The position numbers were made by a program, and so were the translations under genes. From Syntrophaceae bacterium UBA7544 (lineage in GTDB: Bacteria; Desulfobacterota; Syntrophia; Syntrophales; Smithellaceae), in contig DLME01000277.1 of the NCBI GenBank assembly GCA_002479215.1, forward strand, positions 980 through 10,286: a stretch of 9,307 nt of DNA, given 5' to 3'. The notes under the pieces are model-generated. The model saw nothing but the letters and a program-made list of their open reading frames with translations, was not told the origin of the DNA and ran no database searches. This document shows, piece by piece, positions 1 through 6,851 of the stretch (the first letter of the stretch is position 1; every line of letters starts with the position of its first letter).

Positions 1-1
1 G

Positions 2-109
2 GTTGAAATCAAGCATTATTTTCAACGGAAACGTTTTACTGACTTCAGGAAGGAGTCAATAGACGAGTTGACAGCAATCAGCCAATATATGCGTTTCACA
101 ATTTGGTGA
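2..109 (+). pseudogene. 3' end of an unidentified ORF, possibly a transposase/integrase remnant
   Basis: A frame open from the window edge encodes 35 residues and stops at TGA 107-109. It contains the stretches KHYFQRKRFTDF, IDELTAISQYMRF and TIW. Reading through the stop gives WPPNFG before a second stop. The pattern of a YMRF..W stretch followed by a 'RPHxGL'-like stretch loosely recalls the C-terminus of DDE integrase-core transposases, with the usual Arg-Pro-His replaced. The resemblance is weak and based on memory of such proteins. The upstream part lies outside the window, so it could equally be the tail of another gene or chance. Nothing else is recognised between 110 and 166. Confidence 0.2.
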
Positions 110-166
110 TGGCCACCTAACTTCGGATGACTATTACCAAGATATAGGCAATGCGGCGATGATAAT

Positions 167-1738
167 TTAAAGCGGAATATTATTGTGTTTCTTGGACACC
201 CTTATTTCTTTTTTTTCTTTCAGCCCCTCCAAAAGAGCAATGATTCTTTTTCGTGTATCGCGCGGGGCTATGATTTCTTCGATGATGCCCAGGGATGCCG
301 CGAAGTATGGATTATTGAATTTTTCTTCATAAGCGGCGACAAGCTCCGCTCTTTTGGCCGTGGGATCTTTGGCGGCGGAGATTTCACTGCGGTAAATAAT
401 ATTGCAGGCACCTTCCGCGCCCATGACAGCGATTTCCGCTGTCGGCCAAGCCATAACATAATCCGCTCCCAACTGTTTACTGCACATGCCCAGATATGCT
501 CCGCCGTAAGCTTTGCGGGTGATGACGGTTATTCTCGGCACCGTCGCTTCCGAATAAGCGTGTAGCAGTTTCGCGCCGTGGCGGATGATGCCTGCCCATT
601 CCTGATTGGTGCCCGGCATATAACCGGGAACGTCGGTAAAAGTCAAAAGAGGAATATTAAAGGCGTCGCAGAAACGAATAAAGCGGGAAGCTTTATCGGA
701 CGCGTTCACATCCAGAACACCGGCCAAAAAACGCGGATTATTGGCGATGACTCCCACCGGTTTTCCCATGATACGGATAAAAGCGACAATGATATTTTGC
801 GCCCAAAGATCATGCGGTTCGAATATTTCGTTATTATCGGCAACGGCTTTAATGATTTTTTTCATATCATAAGCACGAGCGACTTTATCGGGAATGAACG
901 TGTCCAGTTCCGTGCAAATCCTCTGAGCGCTATCGGTGCAATTTACTACCGGAAGAGGAGAGTGGCAGCTATCGGGAAGGAAGGAAAGCAGGCTTTTTAT
1001 TTTAGCGAGGCAATCTTTGTCGTTTTCCGTGACAAAATGACAGACGCCGCTTTTTGTAGCGTGAGCAACTGCTCCGCCCAATTCGTCGTGCGTAACTTCT
1101 TCGCCGATAACAGCTTTAATGACATCCGGGCCGGTGATGTACATGTAAGAGCTTTCTTTGACCATAAAGACCCAATCGGTAAGGGCAGGGGAGTAAACAG
1201 CGCCGCCGGCTGTCGGTCCCATAATGGCTGTAATTTGGGGAATGTAGCCGGAGCCGATAGTGTTGCGGTAAAAAATTCCGCCATAGCCTTCGAGCGCCGG
1301 AACGCCTTCCTGAATGCGCGCGCCGCCGGAATCGTTAAGCGCCACAAAAGGTTTTTGGGCGGAAATAGCCATATCCATAACTTTCCATATTTTCTTTGCG
1401 TGCATTTCTCCCAGGCTTCCGCCGGAACTGGTGAAATCCTGAGCCGCAGCGAAAACAACGCGTCCGTTTACTTTGCCGAAGCCGGTAATAACACCGTCCG
1501 AAGGAATTTCTTTTTTATCCAGACCGAAAAGAGTGGAGCGATGCTGAACAAAAAGCTGAACTTCCTGAAAAGTGTCCTTATCAAATAATAAATCCAGACG
1601 CTCGCGGGCGGTAAGCCTGCCGCCTTCATGCTGTTTTTTGATTTGCTTTTCGCCGCCCATCATCTTCAGACCATGGCTTTTTTTCTCAAAGTCGTTAATT
1701 TTGCCTTGTGTTGTCGCTTTTGGTAAATCGTCACTCAT
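167..1738 (-). CDS. Acyl-CoA carboxylase/decarboxylase carboxyltransferase subunit (PccB/MmdA family)
   Basis: A 523-residue protein of full family length. This subunit moves a carboxyl group between biotin and an acyl-CoA, most likely propionyl-/methylmalonyl-CoA, in the cytoplasm or at a membrane-bound decarboxylase complex. Both crotonase-fold lobes are visible. The N-lobe has SGGARIQEGV..L.GYG.IF (137-156) and the oxyanion-type loop GPTAGGAVYSPALTDW (174-189). The C-lobe has DVPGYMPGT.QEW.GIIRHGAKLL (369-392), TRKAYGGAYLGM (407-418) and AWPTAEIAVMGAEGA (430-444). The start at ATG 1738 is supported by an upstream GGAGAG. The biotin carboxylase, biotin carrier and membrane decarboxylase partners are not in the window. 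Propionyl-CoA carboxylase beta, methylmalonyl-CoA decarboxylase alpha and related subunits are therefore not separable here. The gene is divergent from truA. Confidence 0.93.
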   Translation of the reverse strand: MSDDLPKATTQGKINDFEKKSHGLKMMGGEKQIKKQHEGGRLTARERLDLLFDKDTFQEVQLFVQHRSTLFGLDKKEIPSDGVITGFGKVNGRVVFAAAQDFTSSGGSLGEMHAKKIWKVMDMAISAQKPFVALNDSGGARIQEGVPALEGYGGIFYRNTIGSGYIPQITAIMGPTAGGAVYSPALTDWVFMVKESSYMYITGPDVIKAVIGEEVTHDELGGAVAHATKSGVCHFVTENDKDCLAKIKSLLSFLPDSCHSPLPVVNCTDSAQRICTELDTFIPDKVARAYDMKKIIKAVADNNEIFEPHDLWAQNIIVAFIRIMGKPVGVIANNPRFLAGVLDVNASDKASRFIRFCDAFNIPLLTFTDVPGYMPGTNQEWAGIIRHGAKLLHAYSEATVPRITVITRKAYGGAYLGMCSKQLGADYVMAWPTAEIAVMGAEGACNIIYRSEISAAKDPTAKRAELVAAYEEKFNNPYFAASLGIIEEIIAPRDTRKRIIALLEGLKEKKEIRVSKKHNNIPL

Positions 1739-1998
1739 AAATTCTCTCCATTTCCTTCAGCGAATTTCTTAATTAGACTAGTACGAATTTGGAAGCGATA
1801 ATTACTAAGTGTTCAATGTTAAACAGAAATATTTTTGATTCAGGGCAATACTAGCGTGTTTGATAAAAACTGGCAAGAAAAAATGATGAAATTTGGCGAG
1901 AAAATTACTTGGGAAGAAAATGGAAAATTAAAACTTCTTCTTTATTTTTTTGTCCAAACCGAATAAATTCGTAAGCGGAAAAAGTTTTAGGAAGAACT

Positions 1999-2736
1999 AT
2001 GCGCAATTTTAAAATGATTGTGGAATATGACGGCACTGCTTATTGCGGCTGGCAAAGGCAGGAAAACGGCTTGACAATTCAACAGGTGTTGGAAGAAGCG
2101 ATTAAACTTATTACCGGGCAAAAAATTGCCGTTATCGGTTCCGGCAGGACGGATGCCGGAGTGCATGCCTTAAATCAAGTGGCCAGTTTTAAATGTTCCA
2201 CAAGTTTGCCGGTCATCAATATATATCGGGGCATAAACAGCGTATTACCGCCGGATATTGTGGTCAAGGAGCTGGAAGAAGTTGAAGGCTCGTTTCACGC
2301 TCAGCGTGACGTCAAAAGCAAAGTCTATGTCTATAAAATATGTAATCAACGTTTACGTCCGGCATTGGGAAGAAATTTTTTCTGGTTCATTCGTTTTCCG
2401 CTGGATTTGGAGAAAATGAGAGAAGCGTCTCGCTTCTTAATCGGCACGCATGATTTTTCCTGCTTTTGCGCCAGCGGAACTCATGTTAAAGATCGTGTGC
2501 GGACGATTATTGATATGGAAATAAAAACTGGCGATGATGGGCTAATCGAAATTAAATTGGAATCTCACGGCTTTTTAAAATATATGGTGCGCAACATTAT
2601 CGGCACGCTGGTCGAGGTTGGCCGGGGTAAACGAAAGCTTGAAGAAATGAAGGTAATTATTGAATCTAGAAATAGAAAAAGTGCAGGTGTTACAGCGCCT
2701 GCCTGCGGTCTGTTTTTGAAGGAGGTCAAATATTAA
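1999..2736 (+). CDS. truA: tRNA pseudouridine(38-40) synthase TruA
   Basis: This 245-residue protein matches the usual TruA length. The enzyme isomerises uridines 38-40 in the anticodon stem-loop of many tRNAs to pseudouridine. The N-terminus MRNFKMIVEYDGTAYCGWQR is typical of TruA. The catalytic motif GRTDAGVHA covers residues 49-57, with the nucleophile Asp52. Further family-like segments are FHAQRDVKSKVYVYKI, GTHDFSCFCASG and FLKYMVRNIIGTLVEVG. AGGAAG at 1989-1994 precedes the ATG by four bases. The stop is followed after two bases by the rfbD start, so the two are probably co-transcribed. The 260-bp region upstream, shared with the divergent carboxyltransferase gene, shows no convincing promoter by eye. 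Confidence 0.96.
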   Translation: MRNFKMIVEYDGTAYCGWQRQENGLTIQQVLEEAIKLITGQKIAVIGSGRTDAGVHALNQVASFKCSTSLPVINIYRGINSVLPPDIVVKELEEVEGSFHAQRDVKSKVYVYKICNQRLRPALGRNFFWFIRFPLDLEKMREASRFLIGTHDFSCFCASGTHVKDRVRTIIDMEIKTGDDGLIEIKLESHGFLKYMVRNIIGTLVEVGRGKRKLEEMKVIIESRNRKSAGVTAPACGLFLKEVKY

Positions 2737-2738
2737 AA

Positions 2739-3590
2739 ATGAGAATATTGCTGTTGGGTCATAAAGGAATGCTGGGAAGCGACCTTCTTTTAAAACTTCC
2801 TAAGGAGCATGAAGTTGTCGGTATGGATAAAGAAGAAATTGATATTGTTTCCCCAGACGAATGCGTCAAAGCGATAAAGGAGATAGAACCTAATATTGTT
2901 ATCAATGCCGCCGCTTATACCAATGTTGACGGTTGCGAATCGGCAAAAGAAGAATGCTTTGCCGTCAATGCCGAAGCCGTAAAAAATATTGCCCAGGTCT
3001 GCCGAAATAAAAATATCCGCATCATCCATTTCAGCACAGACTACGTTTTTGACGGTACGGCCAAACAGCCCTACAAAGAAGATGATCAGTGCAATCCCAT
3101 CAACGCTTATGGAGAATCCAAGTTGGCGGGCGAACGTTACCTGCAATCCCTGGTGGATAATTATGTCCTCATTCGCACTTCCTGGTTATACGGAGTGAAA
3201 GGGAAAAACTTTGTGCAGACAATTTTGGAAAAAGCAAAAACAACAACAACGCTTTCGGTTGTCGATGATCAGGTCGGTTCGCCCACCTACACGAAAGATT
3301 TGGCGGCGGCGGTAGATTTACTGATTAATCAAAACCTCAAAGGCATTTTCCATATAACCAACAGAGGCAGTTGTAGCTGGTATCAGTTTGCTGTAAAAAT
3401 ATTGCAGGAATCCGGCTTAGATGATGTTAAGGTGACATCCATTAAATCCGATAAACTTCCAAGACCGGCCATGCGTCCCGCCTACAGTGTTTTGAGTATG
3501 CAAAAATTTATTGCAGCGACCGGAAAAACAATGCAGCCCTGGCAACTAGCCCTGCAGGATTATCTGAAAAGTATTAAGCAGTTGAATTAA
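2739..3590 (+). CDS. rfbD: dTDP-4-dehydrorhamnose reductase
   Basis: This 283-residue short-chain (extended SDR) reductase performs the last step of dTDP-L-rhamnose synthesis: NAD(P)H-dependent reduction of dTDP-4-dehydro-L-rhamnose. The N-terminal nucleotide-binding loop G7-HK-G10-ML-G13 is followed by NAAAYTNVDGCE (56-67) with the family's conserved Asn and Asp. HFSTDYVFDG lies at 97-106. The catalytic YGESK is at 124-128 (Tyr124, Lys128). RTSWLYG lies at 146-152 and DDQVGSPTYTKDLA in the second half; both are characteristic of RmlD. A GGAGGT at 2721-2726, inside the end of truA, is the likely ribosome binding site, although its 12-base spacing is long. The other rhamnose genes (rfbA, B and C) are not in the window. 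Glycan destination cannot be told from the sequence. Confidence 0.94.
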   Translation: MRILLLGHKGMLGSDLLLKLPKEHEVVGMDKEEIDIVSPDECVKAIKEIEPNIVINAAAYTNVDGCESAKEECFAVNAEAVKNIAQVCRNKNIRIIHFSTDYVFDGTAKQPYKEDDQCNPINAYGESKLAGERYLQSLVDNYVLIRTSWLYGVKGKNFVQTILEKAKTTTTLSVVDDQVGSPTYTKDLAAAVDLLINQNLKGIFHITNRGSCSWYQFAVKILQESGLDDVKVTSIKSDKLPRPAMRPAYSVLSMQKFIAATGKTMQPWQLALQDYLKSIKQLN

Positions 3591-3596
3591 TTAACC

Positions 3597-3815
3597 TTGA
3601 CACCGAAATCCGATTTATTTAAGGCAATAATATACTTGACTAATAATTTTATCAACAATACGTTGTTAATGCAGAATTTTTCCTCTATTTATATTGATGC
3701 CCGCCGCAATTGGTTAGGCAAAAATCCGCCGGATCAAAACACTATTTGGGGCGAAAGCATCAATATAAAACACTGGTTAGCAAAAAAAGAAAACAAGGCT
3801 TTCCGAGAAAAATAA
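3597..3815 (+). CDS. Doubtful small hypothetical ORF between rfbD and the cassette
   Basis: An open frame of 72 residues from TTG 3597, or 48 from ATG 3669. No Shine-Dalgarno sequence precedes either start. The C-terminal half (IDARRNWLGKNPPDQ, GESINIKHWLAKKEN) is polar with two Trp and is not obviously junk, but I recognise no family. A perfect 13-bp inverted repeat (3688-3700 with 3757-3769) lies inside the frame, which argues as much for a structured non-coding stretch as for a protein. It could also be a decayed gene fragment. The stretch 3816-3911 after it is AT-rich and holds no ORF or hairpin I can support. Confidence 0.25.
   Translation: MTPKSDLFKAIIYLTNNFINNTLLMQNFSSIYIDARRNWLGKNPPDQNTIWGESINIKHWLAKKENKAFREK
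3688..3769. repeat. Perfect 13-bp inverted repeat with a 56-nt interior
   Basis: TTTATATTGATGC at 3688-3700 is the exact reverse complement of GCATCAATATAAA at 3757-3769. The interior holds a small palindrome, ATCCGCCGGAT. No T-tract follows, so it does not look like a terminator. Its role is unknown. It could be a foldable RNA, the relic of a small mobile element, or a protein-binding region. Confidence 0.7.
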
Positions 3816-3910
3816 TAAATACATGGCTTGTTTATTTTTTATTGTAAGCGTATGTCATATGTTACGATGATATCCAAATTTTCTAAAAAAGCGAAGTTCA
3901 GATATTAATT

Positions 3911-3917
3911 GTTAGCT
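3911..3917 (+). other. Left boundary of integron cassette (GTTRRRY-like core, GTTAGCT)
   Basis: Integron integrases cut between G and TT of a GTTRRRY core. Here GTTAGCT stands 38 bases before the ATPase start. Its GTTAGC pairs over six bases with GCTAAC (6583-6588) in the R'' box of the attC at the other end. The bases now following the attC crossover (GTTAGAT) pair over only five. This is what is expected if TTAGCT was next to the attC in the circular cassette. The core departs from GTTRRRY at one position (C for R). Confidence 0.7.
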
Positions 3918-6634
3918 GTCAATAAAGCATTAATAGAACATTGGGGAGCGCAGTATGGCGATACTCCAAGAGATATTAAAATGGGCTAACAGTCTTCCAC
4001 CGTGGCAGAGCGATGCGATTTCACGTCTTCTGGCGAAGCAGACGCTGGCGACAGACGATCTAGCTGATATTTTTGCGCTGCTCAAAGCCGCGCATGGCAT
4101 CCCTGACCCTAAAGGGCGTACCCCGAAGCCGCTTACAGCTGATCAGATCCCGGCACCAGTCCAAACTTCGATGCACGTTGTGTTACTTGCCATAAAGAAC
4201 ATGCGTAATGTCAACGCGATCGCCGAGAACGAGCGTTTGCCCTTCGATAGTGTTGGGCTGACTGTTATCTATGGGGACAACGGTTCGGGCAAATCCGGCT
4301 ATTCGCGTGTACTCAAAAAAGCTTGTAGAGCCCGCGACCAGGCGGAGCCAATTCATCCGAACGCGAATCTTCCAGCTGACAGGACTTATGTTGCTGAAGC
4401 CGCCTTCGAAATTGCGGTCAATAAAATAAATCAGGATGTACATTGGACTAATGGCAAGACTGCACCTCCCGAGTTGTCGTCACTGTCAATCTTTGACGCA
4501 CGCTGTGCACGCGCCTACCTCGATAATGAGGATGATTTCTCTTATGTCCCCTATGGGCTCGATGTCTTGGAAGGGCTTGCGAAGGCCTGCGGGCAATTAA
4601 AGGGCATGATCGAAACGGAGCACGCGCAGTCTGCCGTCGATCTCACGGCGTTTGCCCATCTCCATGGTGATACGGCAGTCGGCAAGTTAATTGCAGCGCT
4701 CACTGCCAAGACTACGACAGCCCAGATCGAAGCACTCACTGCAATGACCCCGGAAGAGTTGGCGCAGCATACCGAGTTAGACAAAGGATTGAAAGAGAAC
4801 AACCCAAAGGAGAAAGCCAGTCAGCTGCGCTTGCGTGCACGCCGGATAGCCGCGATTGCAGAAAATGCAACCAATAAGGCTGCCCTGGTTGACCAGACGG
4901 TGGTGACCAAGCTTCGTGGCCTCGCTGACGGATACCGCGCGGCGCAAGCGGCAAGTGCACTTGCCGCCAACCAGTTCAAGGAAGGCGAGAACCTGTTGCC
5001 TGGCACGGGTGGTGAAGCCTGGAGAGAATTGTTTGACGCTGCCCGTAAGTTCGCACTTGAATCCCATCCCGACAAGACGTTTCCGGATCTGGGTGCTGAC
5101 GCTCCATGCCCTCTGTGCCAGCAACCCCTTGCGAAGGGTGCCGCTCGCTTACTGCGGTTTGAGGAATTCATTCAACAAGAAGCAGAAAAGACTTCTCAAA
5201 TGCGTCGCGCTGCGCTTGCTACGGAGATCAAATCATTTGCCACGCATGTGTTGACCATTTGCCCTGATGAAGAGAGCTACAGTGAGATTAAAGCTTTGGA
5301 TGCAAAACTAGAGGCGGAAGCGCGCGCTTTTGAATTGGCATTAATTGCTCGCTACAAATCTATTAAGGCAGCTCTGGAGTCCAATCAGTGGAAGGGCCTC
5401 GATGCAACACCGTCAAATCCAGCAACGAAGCTTCAGGCACTTGCTAGCAAATTGAACGTCGAAGCTGAAACTTTGGAAAAGATATCGGATGAGAAAGCAC
5501 GCGCTGCGCTGCAGAAGCAGTTCAGTGAACTTGATGCACGTGTCAAGTTGATGCAGGTCAAAGATGCTGTCATCACTGCTGTGTCCAGACTAAGCCATCA
5601 GTCTAAACTCAATCAGTGCCTATCGGCAGTTAGGACCAATTCCATTTCTTTGAAATCGTCGGAACTGGCCGAAAAGGTAATATCCAAAGAACTTGCCGAT
5701 GCACTTAACAGAGAATTCAAGGCGCTGGGTGTTGGTACTCTCAAAGTGTCTCTTCAAAGCCGCTCCGACAGGGGTAAGGCTTTGCACAAGCTGAAGCTGG
5801 AGCGGCCACAAAGCTGTAATCTGGGCGATATTCTCAGCCAAGGCGAACAGCGCGCCATCGCTATTGGCTCTTTTCTTGCCGAAGTGAGCCTGAGCGGTAG
5901 TAAAGGAGGCATTGTTTTCGATGATCCGGTATCTTCGCTCGATCATCTAAGGCGAGAGCGTGTTGCCAAGCGCTTGGTGGCCGAAGCTGCCCATCGCCAA
6001 GTCGTCGTGTTAACGCATGAAATCTATTTTGTGTGCATTCTGGCGGAGGAAGCAGAATCGGCCGATATCCCAATTACTACGCAGAGCTTGACTCATCGAA
6101 TCGGAGGGTTTGGTGTCGTTGATCCAGAACTTCCGTTTGAGGGTAAGAGCACTAAAAAACGAATCGGCGCGTTGAAGGCGCAACATCAGCTTATCGCAAA
6201 GCTATATAGGGATGGCGGGGAGCCGAAATGCCGACAGCAGACCGTTGACGCTTACTCCCGGCTGCGACTGGCATGGGAGCGCGCTGTAGAGGAGGTGCTA
6301 CTGCGTAAGGTTGTCCTACGCTTCCGCAAAGGAGTGGAAACACAGCGGCTGGCCGGAGTCATCGTAGATGATCCCGACTATACCCAAGTAGATGCCGGGA
6401 TGGCGAAGTGCTCGAATTACACGCACGACAGGGCGGTTATGGCCGGTATTGCTGTGCCTGAACCTGATGAACTGTTAACGGACATTGAAGCATTGGAAAG
6501 GTGGCAAAACCAGATCGAGCAGAGAAGCAAAGATACCGAAAAACGGCGAAAGCATTGATTGCATTTACTGTAGAACCTTCAGGCTAACACATTTGTTCAA
6601 GCAGACCACCTTCAGTGGCTACTGAACTTAACTG
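3912..6634 (+). mobile_element. Solitary integron gene cassette carrying one ATPase gene
   Basis: The 2,723-bp segment runs from the TT of the left core to the G of the right core. It has canonical cassette order: a short 43-nt leader, one ORF, then attC 23 bases after the stop codon, all in the same orientation. The cassette gene is visibly richer in G and C, and uses more GC-ending codons, than rfbD upstream or the LPP20-like gene downstream, consistent with transfer. No intI gene lies in the window and I find no second attC on either side. It is therefore either a single cassette at a secondary site (integrases accept minimal G-TT targets) or the visible remnant of a larger array. Cassettes usually rely on outside promoters, and none is convincing upstream. 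Confidence 0.75.
3955..6558 (+). CDS. RloC/PrrC-like ABC-type ATPase with zinc-hook motif; putative anti-phage nuclease
   Basis: An 867-residue protein. The N-terminal ATPase half carries Walker A GDNGSGKS (107-114). The C-terminal half has the ABC signature LSQGEQ (627-632), Walker B IVFDD (653-657), D-loop SSLD (660-663) and switch histidine TH688E. Long Ala/Glu/Lys/Leu-rich, probably coiled-coil segments lie between them. Within these, CPLC (385-388) resembles the Rad50/RloC zinc hook. After the ATPase comes a C-terminal domain (about 700-867) with R771-LAW-E775 and later H824 in NYTHD. PrrC and RloC anticodon nucleases are known to use an Arg-Glu-His triad with RxxxE spacing, so a tRNA- or RNA-cleaving, phage-triggered role is inferred, not shown. 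RloC length fits. GGGGAG (3943-3948) sits six bases before ATG. It is the only gene of an integron cassette. Alternatives are another AAA_13-type defence ATPase or an SMC-like repair protein. Confidence 0.85.
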   Translation: MAILQEILKWANSLPPWQSDAISRLLAKQTLATDDLADIFALLKAAHGIPDPKGRTPKPLTADQIPAPVQTSMHVVLLAIKNMRNVNAIAENERLPFDSVGLTVIYGDNGSGKSGYSRVLKKACRARDQAEPIHPNANLPADRTYVAEAAFEIAVNKINQDVHWTNGKTAPPELSSLSIFDARCARAYLDNEDDFSYVPYGLDVLEGLAKACGQLKGMIETEHAQSAVDLTAFAHLHGDTAVGKLIAALTAKTTTAQIEALTAMTPEELAQHTELDKGLKENNPKEKASQLRLRARRIAAIAENATNKAALVDQTVVTKLRGLADGYRAAQAASALAANQFKEGENLLPGTGGEAWRELFDAARKFALESHPDKTFPDLGADAPCPLCQQPLAKGAARLLRFEEFIQQEAEKTSQMRRAALATEIKSFATHVLTICPDEESYSEIKALDAKLEAEARAFELALIARYKSIKAALESNQWKGLDATPSNPATKLQALASKLNVEAETLEKISDEKARAALQKQFSELDARVKLMQVKDAVITAVSRLSHQSKLNQCLSAVRTNSISLKSSELAEKVISKELADALNREFKALGVGTLKVSLQSRSDRGKALHKLKLERPQSCNLGDILSQGEQRAIAIGSFLAEVSLSGSKGGIVFDDPVSSLDHLRRERVAKRLVAEAAHRQVVVLTHEIYFVCILAEEAESADIPITTQSLTHRIGGFGVVDPELPFEGKSTKKRIGALKAQHQLIAKLYRDGGEPKCRQQTVDAYSRLRLAWERAVEEVLLRKVVLRFRKGVETQRLAGVIVDDPDYTQVDAGMAKCSNYTHDRAVMAGIAVPEPDELLTDIEALERWQNQIEQRSKDTEKRRKH

Positions 6635-6640
6635 TTAGAT
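6582..6640 (+). other. Integron attC recombination site
   Basis: Short attC of about 59 bp with all the expected boxes. R'' is GGCTAAC (6582-6588), L'' GTTCAAG (6595-6601), L' CTGAAC (6622-6627) and R' GTTAGAT (6634-6640, a perfect GTTRRRY). L'' and L' pair over six bases with A6599 left out, the classic extrahelical base that sets strand choice. Six-base spacers on each side (6589-6594 and 6628-6633) are mostly unpaired, like the unpaired central spacer. The tip is a small CCAC/GTGG hairpin (6606-6609 with 6615-6618). The overall layout closely recalls the aadA-type attC from memory. Cleavage is expected between G6634 and T6635. Confidence 0.85.
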
Positions 6641-6693
6641 CAATCATTCCAAACGCAAATACTCAAAATATTTTAATCATCATGCTTGTTGAC

Positions 6694-6723
6694 TTGTAGG
6701 TGTTTTCAGCAACGAAATATAAT
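6694..6723 (+). promoter_or_regulatory. Candidate sigma-70 promoter for the LPP20-like gene
   Basis: A perfect -10 TATAAT (6718-6723) lies 18 bases after TTGTAG (6694-6699), a partial -35. An overlapping TTGACT (6689-6694) is a better -35 match but gives a 23-base spacer. Transcription would start near 6730, leaving a leader of about 120 nt before the ATG at 6852. It lies outside the cassette, on presumed host sequence. Confidence 0.45.
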
Positions 6724-6840
6724 AAAAAAGTAAGCATTAATTCCTATTGCAACACAGGCTGGATTTTGTTACTTTAATGACGAGTTAAAGAGCGTTTAAT
6801 TTGTCTTTACGGGATATATGGTTTAGGCAAACATTCAAAA

Positions 6841-6846
6841 AGGAGG
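6841..6846 (+). promoter_or_regulatory. Ribosome binding site that sets the LPP20-like gene start
   Basis: AGGAGG five bases before ATG 6852. It fixes the start there rather than at TTG 6801, which has no such site and would place 17 polar residues in front of an intact signal peptide. Confidence 0.9.
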
Positions 6847-6851
6847 ATAAT

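Noticed and set aside
578..1588. 336-codon plus-strand ORF opposite the carboxyltransferase
   Set aside because: It lies antisense to a gene with full family motifs, its translation shows no domain pattern, and it is a codon-bias shadow.
1856..1966. 36-codon ORF from GTG (VFDKNWQEKMMKFGEK...) upstream of truA
   Set aside because: Too short, with only a poor AGGG about ten bases upstream and no recognised family. Its C-terminal half comes from a poly-A/poly-T-rich stretch.
3713..3782. GTTAGGC (3713-3719) and GTTAGCA (3776-3782) as further integron cores
   Set aside because: No matching R''/L'' boxes or foldable attC structure lies upstream of either, so the seven-base matches are taken as chance.
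3842..3936. Promoter for the cassette gene (TTGTAA...TACGAT, or TTGTTA...TAATAG across the left junction)
   Set aside because: The first pair has a 15-base spacer and the second a poor -10. Neither is better than expected in such AT-rich DNA.
3925..6741. AAGCATTAAT at 3925-3934 and 6732-6741 as a target duplication flanking the ATPase
   Set aside because: The first copy is inside the cassette and the second about 100 bases beyond it. Integron recombination makes no such duplication, and the word is short and AT-rich.
6801..6851. Longer N-terminus (TTG 6801) for the LPP20-like protein
   Set aside because: It would add 17 polar residues ahead of a complete signal peptide and lacks a ribosome binding site. 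AGGAGG sits exactly in front of ATG 6852.
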